Below are positions 57,381 through 64,000 of a DNA stretch of 64,000 nucleotides, in pieces. How positions within the stretch are numbered: position 1 is the first letter of the stretch; the number at the start of each line of letters is the position of its first letter. Made by a program: the position numbers and the translations under genes. The notes under the pieces were generated by a model. The model was given only the letters and a program-made list of their open reading frames with translations. It did not search any database and was not told the origin of the DNA. The DNA lies in assembly GCF_019805165.1 (NCBI RefSeq), contig NZ_RWIJ01000007.1, forward strand, positions 111,377 through 175,376. Reading direction: 5' to 3'. The DNA comes from Azospirillum sp. 412522. Lineage in GTDB: Bacteria > Pseudomonadota > Alphaproteobacteria > Azospirillales > Azospirillaceae.

Positions 57381-57664
57381 TCGGCTCTTAAGGCCCCATG
57401 CAAGAGAAGCGCAGTCCCCGGAACGCTCCGGCGGCCATCCGGCCTTCCGGCCCGGCCACCGAGCCCGCCATGGACGATTTCCATGGGTCGCTCACGGGGT
57501 TCAAACGACGCGTCCGCATCGGGTGCGGCAGGCCAGGGCGGTCAGCGCTCGGCAGAAAACCATCCGAGATTCTTGCTCCGCAGGCCTTAGGTTCGCGGTC
57601 GTGTACCGCACACTACCCGCCTAAGCCTGTCGATCCAACCGTTTTTTTGGATAAGCCCCCCTTC

Positions 57665-58522
57665 TCACCCCCCTTGAACCCCCTTCCGTGCCCTTACGCA
57701 ACGCTTTACCCCACCAAGGTCACACAGGATCGCAGTCTCCCCCAACCCCTGCGCCTCGACCAGTGCCGCAACATCCTCCGCTTGACCCTGCCCAACCTCG
57801 AAGGCAACCATGCCGCCGGGCATCAGCAGGCGCGGCAGGTCGGCGGCGATGATCCGGTAAGGCTCCAGCCCGTCAGGCCCGCCGTCCAGCGCACGGAGCG
57901 GGTCATGCTCCCGCACCTCCGGTTCCAGCGTGGCGATGTCGGCGCTGGGGATATAAGGCGGATTGGACACCACGATGTCGAAACGATCCTTGATTCCGTT
58001 GGCCCAGTCGCCAGTCTGGAAACGCGCTCTCGCCGCCAGCCCGTTGCGCTCCGCATTGCCGGTCGCCCCTTCGACCGCCAATCGGCTGAGATCGACGCCG
58101 AGGCCGCTGGCATTCGGCAGTTCCGACAGCAGCGCCAGCAGGATGCAGCCGGTTCCGGTTCCGAAATCAATCAGTCGAAGCGGCGCTTTTCGATCGGGGA
58201 TGGCAGCCAGCACCGCCTCCACCACCGTCTCGGTGTCCGGCCGCGGCTCCAGCGTGTCGGGATTGAGGGCAAGGTCGATGGTCCAGAACTCCCGATGCCC
58301 CAGGATACGCCCCACCGGCTCACGCGCCGCACGACGCTCGACCAGACTCAGGGCACGGGCGGCATCCGCATCGGGGATAGTTTGTTCGGATCTCGTAACG
58401 AAGTCGGTTCGGGTAAGGCTCAGCGCATGTTCCAGCAGATAGCGGACATCGAGTTCCGGCGTATCGACGCCGGCTTCACGCAGACGCATCTCGGCCTGGG
58501 TGCGGAGGGTCCGAAGGTTCAT
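57665..58522 (-). CDS. prmC: Release factor glutamine methyltransferase
   Basis: A 285-residue protein. The N-terminal helical domain is followed by the SAM core RLIDFGTGTGCILLALLSEL and the catalytic motif VVSNPPYIPSADI. PrmC methylates the Gln of the GGQ motif in release factors; accordingly it lies four bases behind prfA in the same operon. Confidence 0.95.
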   Translation of the reverse strand: MNLRTLRTQAEMRLREAGVDTPELDVRYLLEHALSLTRTDFVTRSEQTIPDADAARALSLVERRAAREPVGRILGHREFWTIDLALNPDTLEPRPDTETVVEAVLAAIPDRKAPLRLIDFGTGTGCILLALLSELPNASGLGVDLSRLAVEGATGNAERNGLAARARFQTGDWANGIKDRFDIVVSNPPYIPSADIATLEPEVREHDPLRALDGGPDGLEPYRIIAADLPRLLMPGGMVAFEVGQGQAEDVAALVEAQGLGETAILCDLGGVKRCVRARKGVQGG

Positions 58523-58526
58523 GCGC

Positions 58527-59586
<1,060 letters not shown>

Positions 59587-59612
<26 letters not shown>

Positions 59613-60918
59613 GTCGCTCGTCCTTATCCCGTTCAGTCTCTTCCAATGCCGCACCGGTCAACCGGTCCAGCGCGAACAGCCGGAACATCAGCCGTTCGGC
59701 CGCGGCCCGTTCTGCCAGCCCTTCGCCGCTGCCGTCGGCGGCCAGCGCCCGCAACGCCTCCGACGGAGCGTGCAGGAGCCGGTTGACCAGCAGCCGCGTC
59801 GCCGATGCCGCGTCGAGATCCGCATGTCCGGCCAGCAGGCGCCGCCGCTCCGTCTCGAAGTGGTTGCGCAGGGACGCCACGGCAGGAACCGCAGCGCGTT
59901 CCGCACGGTCGCGGGCAAAGGCGGCAACCGCCTCGTCCACGATCATCCAGGCCGCCTGGGTCGCCGCCTCGCGTCCGACCCGGCCCTGCAGAGCCACCCG
60001 CTCCAGATCGGCCAGATCATAGACGAACGCGCCGTCCATGCCGGCCACCGCAGGATCGACGTCCGCCGGGATGGCAGCGTCGACCACGAAGACCGGCCGG
60101 CGACGACGGCGCTTCAGCACCGACTCCATCATCGGGGCCGTCAGGATATAGCGTCCGAGACCGGCCGCGGTCACCAGGATATCGGCGCCGGTCATCGCCG
60201 TCTCCAGATCGGCCCAAGGAGCGAAATGCCCGTCCAGCCGCCGAGCCGCCGCTTCCGCCCGCCGGTCCACCGGTGCCGCCACCGTCAACCGCGGCAGCCC
60301 GGCCTCGCGCAGCCCCTCCAGCACCAGAGCCCCCATGTCGCCGATCCCCACCAGCAGGGCGCCGCAACGCTTGATGTCGCCGTGCAGGTCGCGCGCCACC
60401 TGGATGGCGGCCGCAGCCAGGGAGGTGGCCCCCTCCGCAATCGGCGTCTCGCTGCGGACCCGCTTGGCGGCGGCATAGGCGGCCTGCAGTTCCGCCTCCA
60501 GTTCCGGCCCGGTCAATCCGGCACCGGCGGCGCTGCGATGGGCAGCCTTCAGCTGTCCCAGGATATGCGGTTCGCCGATGATCTGGCTGTCGAGCGAGCA
60601 GGCCACCGCGAACAGGTGGCGCACCGCGTCGATGCCGGTACGGGTATAGAGCTGCGGCGCCAGATCGGCGGTGGGCAGTCCGGCACGGTCGGCCATCACC
60701 TCGGCGATCGTCAGAGCCGCCTCGGCAGGGCGCTCGTGGACCGCCTGCACCTCCACCCGGTCGCAGGTGCTGAGCCACAGCGCCTGCCCCACTCCTGCAA
60801 CGCGCAGCCGGTCCAGCATACCCGCCACTTCCGCCTCGTCGGTGGACAGGCGGTCGCGGACGGCGCCGGAACAGGTCCGGTGGCTGGCGCCGATGACGAG
60901 GTAGGAGGAGGTGGTCAC
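59587..60918 (-). CDS. hemA: Glutamyl-tRNA reductase
   Basis: A 443-residue protein. The catalytic Cys lies in [16 protein letters not shown] (canonically STCNR), followed by [20 protein letters not shown] and the NADPH-binding [16 protein letters not shown]. It makes glutamate-1-semialdehyde, the first step of the C5 path to haem, chlorophyll-type and B12 tetrapyrroles. Presence of this route in an alphaproteobacterium is of note since many use ALA synthase. The operon is hemA-prfA-prmC. Confidence 0.93.
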
Positions 60919-60955
60919 GCCGCGGATCGCTGTCCCTGCCCGAATTCCGGGCAGC

Positions 60956-62116
60956 TTACTCCGCGGCGGGGGCCACGTCTCGCATGGTTTCCGCCTGCGC
61001 TTCGCCTTCGGCCGCAGCCTTCGCCGCTTCGATCTCGGCTGCCTTCTTCTCGACCAGACCGACCAGATGCTGGACGATGTCCTGGTCCTTCAGCCGGTGG
61101 TCGGTGACGCCGGACAGATAGACCTGATGGGTGTTGTTGCCGCCGCCCGTCAGGCCGATGTCGGTCTCCCGCGCCTCGCCCGGGCCGTTGACGACGCAGC
61201 CGATCACCGACAGGGTCAGCGGCGTCGTGATGTGGGCCAGCTTCTGTTCCAGAAGTTCCACCGTCTTGATGACGTTGAAGTTCTGCCGCGCGCAGCTGGG
61301 GCAGGAGATCACGGTGACGCCGCGGCGGCGCAGGCCCAGCGACTTCAGGATATCGTAGCCGACCAGAACCTCTTCCGACGGGTCGGCCGACAGCGAGACG
61401 CGCAGCGTATCGCCGATGCCCGACCACAGCAGCATGCCCAGCCCGATGGATGACTTCACAGTGCCGGCGCGCAGGCCGCCCGCCTCGGTGATGCCGATGT
61501 GCAGCGGATAGTCGCAGGCCTCGGCCAACCCCTGATAAGCGGCGACGGCCAGGAAAGCATCGGAGGCCTTCACCGAAATCTTGAACTCGCGGAAGTCGTT
61601 GTCTTCCAGGATCTTCGCGTGGTTCAACGCGCTTTCGACCATCGCCTCCGGGCAGGGCTCGCCGTATTTCTCCAGCAGATCCTGCTCCAGCGAGCCTGCA
61701 TTGACGCCGATGCGCATCGAACAGCCATGATCCTTGGCCGCCTTCACCACCTCGCGCACCCGCTCGGCCGAGCCGATATTGCCTGGGTTGATGCGCAGGC
61801 AAGCGGCCCCGCTCTCCGCCGCCTCGATGGCGCGCTTGTAATGGAAATGGATGTCGGCGACGATCGGGACCTTCACTTGACGCACGATATCCTTCAGCGC
61901 CAGTGCCGAGTCGCGGTCGGGGCAGGAGACGCGGACGATGTCCGCACCCACCCGCTCGGCCGCCTGGATCTGCTCCACCGTCGCCTTCACGTCGGTGGTC
62001 GGCGTGTTGGTCATGGTCTGGACCGAGATCGGCGCATCGCCACCGACAAGCACGTTGCCGACGCGAATCTGGCGCGATTTGCGGCGAAGGATCTGGCGGT
62101 AGGCGCGCACGGTCAT
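60956..62116 (-). CDS. ispG: 4-hydroxy-3-methylbut-2-en-1-yl diphosphate synthase
   Basis: A 386-residue protein. It starts [15 protein letters not shown]; conserved parts are [15 protein letters not shown] and [19 protein letters not shown]. The cluster cysteines lie in [14 protein letters not shown] and [13 protein letters not shown]. IspG acts in the penultimate step of the MEP pathway of isoprenoid synthesis. A charged alanine-rich tail extends the C-terminus. It is 37 bp ahead of hemA, probably cotranscribed. Confidence 0.96.
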   Translation of the reverse strand: MTVRAYRQILRRKSRQIRVGNVLVGGDAPISVQTMTNTPTTDVKATVEQIQAAERVGADIVRVSCPDRDSALALKDIVRQVKVPIVADIHFHYKRAIEAAESGAACLRINPGNIGSAERVREVVKAAKDHGCSMRIGVNAGSLEQDLLEKYGEPCPEAMVESALNHAKILEDNDFREFKISVKASDAFLAVAAYQGLAEACDYPLHIGITEAGGLRAGTVKSSIGLGMLLWSGIGDTLRVSLSADPSEEVLVGYDILKSLGLRRRGVTVISCPSCARQNFNVIKTVELLEQKLAHITTPLTLSVIGCVVNGPGEARETDIGLTGGGNNTHQVYLSGVTDHRLKDQDIVQHLVGLVEKKAAEIEAAKAAAEGEAQAETMRDVAPAAE

Positions 62117-62271
62117 CTCAGGTCAGCCTCTGGACAGCGAAACGGTGCCGGATGCCGCATCATAGCGCAGCCGGCGTCAGGCCAGAAGTGCGCTCCGGCG
62201 CCCGGGATTCAAGGGAGAGAGGTGGTGGGACGTCGCCGGTGCATAGCTCTGCCGGCGCCAACCGTCCGGTT

Positions 62272-63519
62272 TCAGCGCCGCACCACCCCGTGCCCGTCGA
62301 TGGCGACGTCGCGCAACACCTGTCCGACGGACCCCAATGGCGAGCTTTCCCCACCATCGGCCATCACCACCAAGCCACCGGCATTGCCGGTGCGGATCTT
62401 GACGTTCGGCTTGTCGGGAACGCGGAAGGTGTCGCCCGGCTTCAGCACGCGGGTGAACACGATCTCGCTGCCATCGCGCACCTGGAGCCAGCTTTCCTGC
62501 GTCGCCTTCAGAACCAGCTTCGCGTTGGTGTTCAGCGTGCCATAGACCTTGCCGTTGGCCGGCACCGTCGCCGCCGGGGCGGCAGGAGTCGCCGGAGGGG
62601 CGGCGGTCGCATTCAGCGGGGTCGGATCCTGCGGCGATGCCTCGTCGTCATCCTCGGCCGGCGGAGCCGGCACGTTGACGATGCCCTGTGCGCCCGTCTG
62701 GTTGGCGGAAGGCGGATTGGCGGAGGGCAGCGGCGACTGCGCCGGTGGGGTTGGAATTGTGGAAGGGGCTGCGGCGGCCTGTGGCTTGGCCACGCCACCC
62801 GGCGGCGTTGCCGGCGCGGGTGTGGCAGGCACCGGCGGCTTGGCTGCAGTGGATGGTGTTGCAGTTGGGGGCACCGCAGGGGCAGACCCAGTCTGGGTTG
62901 GGGCCACCGGAACCGGGTTGGCGGAGGTCGGATTTGCCGTCTGGGTCGGCGAGGCGACCACCGGTGCCGGCGCCGCGGGTTCGGAGCCTGGCTGGCTGGA
63001 GGTGGTGGATTGGTCGGCGACCTGCTCCGCCGGTTTGGTCGGCACGCCGTCCAGCAGCGAGACCAGCCGGTCCGGCAAGGTCGGGACGAGGTCTGCCACC
63101 GACCGGTCGGTCGCCGACAGATAATACCAGCCGCCATAGACGATGCCGGCCAGCACCAGCGTGCCGAGCAACAGTGTTCCACCCGATGCCCGCCCTTCGG
63201 CCGCAGGTGTCGGCAGGTAGAGCTCCTGGCGGCGGACGGTGCCGGCCGCCTCCTCCTTGTAGCGGGTGACGACCGTATCGGGGTCCAGTCCCAGACACTC
63301 CGCGTAGGAGCGCAGGAAGCCGATGGCATAGGTACTGCCCGGCAGTTCCTGATATCGCCCTTCCTCGATCGCCAGCAGGTAAGGGTATCGGATGCGCAGC
63401 ATCGTCGCGACGTCGCGCAGGTCATAGCCATGCGCCATCCGCGTCTCACGCAGAGTCTCGGAGACGGAGGGACCGGACCGAACCGGATCGAAATCGTCGA
63501 AAACCTTGCGCTTGGCCAT
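62272..63519 (-). CDS. RodZ-like HTH membrane protein (DUF4115)
   Basis: A 415-residue protein. The N-terminal Cro/CI-type helix-turn-helix has LRETRMAHGYDLRDVATMLR and IEEGRYQELPGSTYAIGFLR, then a single membrane helix (GGTLLLGTLVLAGIVYGGWY, about residues 113-132). A long Ala/Pro/Thr-rich periplasmic linker (about 160-330) leads to a beta-rich DUF4115 domain (KLVLKATQESWLQVRDGSEI). RodZ links MreB to the cell-wall machinery and sets cell shape. The start at 63519 (MAKRKVFDDFD) is chosen over a longer frame. It precedes ispG by 155 bp. Confidence 0.87.
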   Translation of the reverse strand: MAKRKVFDDFDPVRSGPSVSETLRETRMAHGYDLRDVATMLRIRYPYLLAIEEGRYQELPGSTYAIGFLRSYAECLGLDPDTVVTRYKEEAAGTVRRQELYLPTPAAEGRASGGTLLLGTLVLAGIVYGGWYYLSATDRSVADLVPTLPDRLVSLLDGVPTKPAEQVADQSTTSSQPGSEPAAPAPVVASPTQTANPTSANPVPVAPTQTGSAPAVPPTATPSTAAKPPVPATPAPATPPGGVAKPQAAAAPSTIPTPPAQSPLPSANPPSANQTGAQGIVNVPAPPAEDDDEASPQDPTPLNATAAPPATPAAPAATVPANGKVYGTLNTNAKLVLKATQESWLQVRDGSEIVFTRVLKPGDTFRVPDKPNVKIRTGNAGGLVVMADGGESSPLGSVGQVLRDVAIDGHGVVRR

Positions 63520-63753
63520 GGGCTCGCCATCTGCTCGCAGCTTGCGCGCACACCGGATAAGCATGCGCGGCGGGGGCATCCGCGTGGATGCAAGTTGCGA
63601 AATGGGTACGACATGCCGCCCCCACGGCGCAACCGCAATGACCGCGGGTCAGGGAATGCGGGTCGTGACAAGTGGGTACGGGCAGAGGCTGTCCAGGCGC
63701 TTCAGCCAGTCCGGTAGGATGCTTCACTTGCCGATCAGGAATTGCGCATAACG

Positions 63754-63785
63754 AAAAGCCCGCCGAGCATGAGCTTGGCGGGCTT
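63754..63785 (-). terminator. Intrinsic terminator after the rRNA operon tRNA
   Basis: AAGCCCGCC (63777-63785 on the minus strand) and GGCGGGCTT (63756-63764) pair over nine bases and are followed by TTCG on the minus strand. It lies just behind tRNA-fMet and probably ends the rRNA operon. Confidence 0.75.
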
Positions 63786-63789
63786 AATT

Positions 63790-63866
<77 letters not shown>

Positions 63867-63946
63867 GGTGTGTGGTTGTTGGGCGATGGCTGTCGTGAAG
63901 ATGGAAGCTTGAGCGTTTGTATTGGAGCGTCTCTTGAGGCTGAGTG

Positions 63947-64000
63947 ACCTGGCGGCGACCTACTCTCCCACGTCTTAAGACGCAGTACCATTGGCGCGGA
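63947..64000 (-). rRNA. rrf: 5S ribosomal RNA, 3' part (cut by window end)
   Basis: On the minus strand the visible part reads from CGCGCCAATGGTACTGCGTC through GACGTGGGAGAGTAGGTCGC to the 3' end near 63947, which is the end of a typical alphaproteobacterial 5S rRNA. The rest and the 23S and 16S genes lie beyond the window. The 80-base spacer to tRNA-fMet has no gene. Confidence 0.93.

Overview
The window reads as a piece of the main chromosome of an Azospirillum-like alphaproteobacterium (Rhodospirillales). The basis is the very high GC throughout, protein sequences typical of that group, and gene orders common in alphaproteobacteria: sdhC-sdhD-sdhA-sdhB, ispG / hemA-prfA-prmC / DUF4167 / clpB, comF-grxC-nitrilase, and an rRNA operon ending in 5S and tRNA-fMet. 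The species assignment is inference from recognition, not from a search.

Layout. 1-14 kb holds a pyrroline-2-carboxylate reductase-type enzyme (cut by the window edge), a HisKA_2 sensor kinase, a DMT exporter, an SDR dehydrogenase, an FMN reductase, an aspartate/prephenate-type aminotransferase, a small c/b cytochrome group (cytochrome c', di-haem peroxidase, cytochrome b561), a metallophosphoesterase and a large GGDEF-EAL protein. 14.3-17.8 kb is a compact minus-strand cluster of phage origin with five intact, mostly overlapping genes: two small conserved proteins, a podovirus-type portal, a Bbp19-like protein and a scaffold-like protein. It faces a divergent LexA/CI-like S24 regulator and has no capsid, terminase, tail or integrase gene. 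19-25.5 kb has a class IV aminotransferase, the succinate dehydrogenase operon and rlmN. 25.6-34.2 kb carries an IalB-like protein, a divergent receiver/HD-GYP protein, a GST, an M20 amidohydrolase, a second GGDEF-EAL protein whose GGDEF motif is lost, and a double Usp protein.

34.2-35.5 kb is a plasmid-type replication cassette: a RepA_C-family initiator flanked on both sides by 17-bp iterons (six upstream, two downstream; some direct, some inverted), set among ordinary chromosomal genes. 35.6-46 kb contains a TauE/UreH-like membrane protein, an NDUFAF5-like methyltransferase, an orphan FliQ-like protein joined to comF, grxC-nitrilase, and then an acetate-uptake block (DUF485-actP, a cNMP/CBS/DUF294 protein and a degenerate DnaQ-fold protein) lying between nitrilase and DUF1178. 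46-64 kb holds RNA and small-molecule methyltransferases, an asparaginase II, an omega-aminotransferase, clpB with a heat-shock-type promoter, and a run of core genes (DUF4167, prmC, prfA, hemA, ispG, a RodZ-like protein) leading to tRNA-fMet and 5S rRNA.

The two most unusual parts are the chromosomal RepA/iteron cassette and the intact podovirus-type head-assembly module under an S24 regulator. Apart from these, the window looks like normal vertically inherited chromosome; no transposase, integrase, insertion sequence or CRISPR array was seen.
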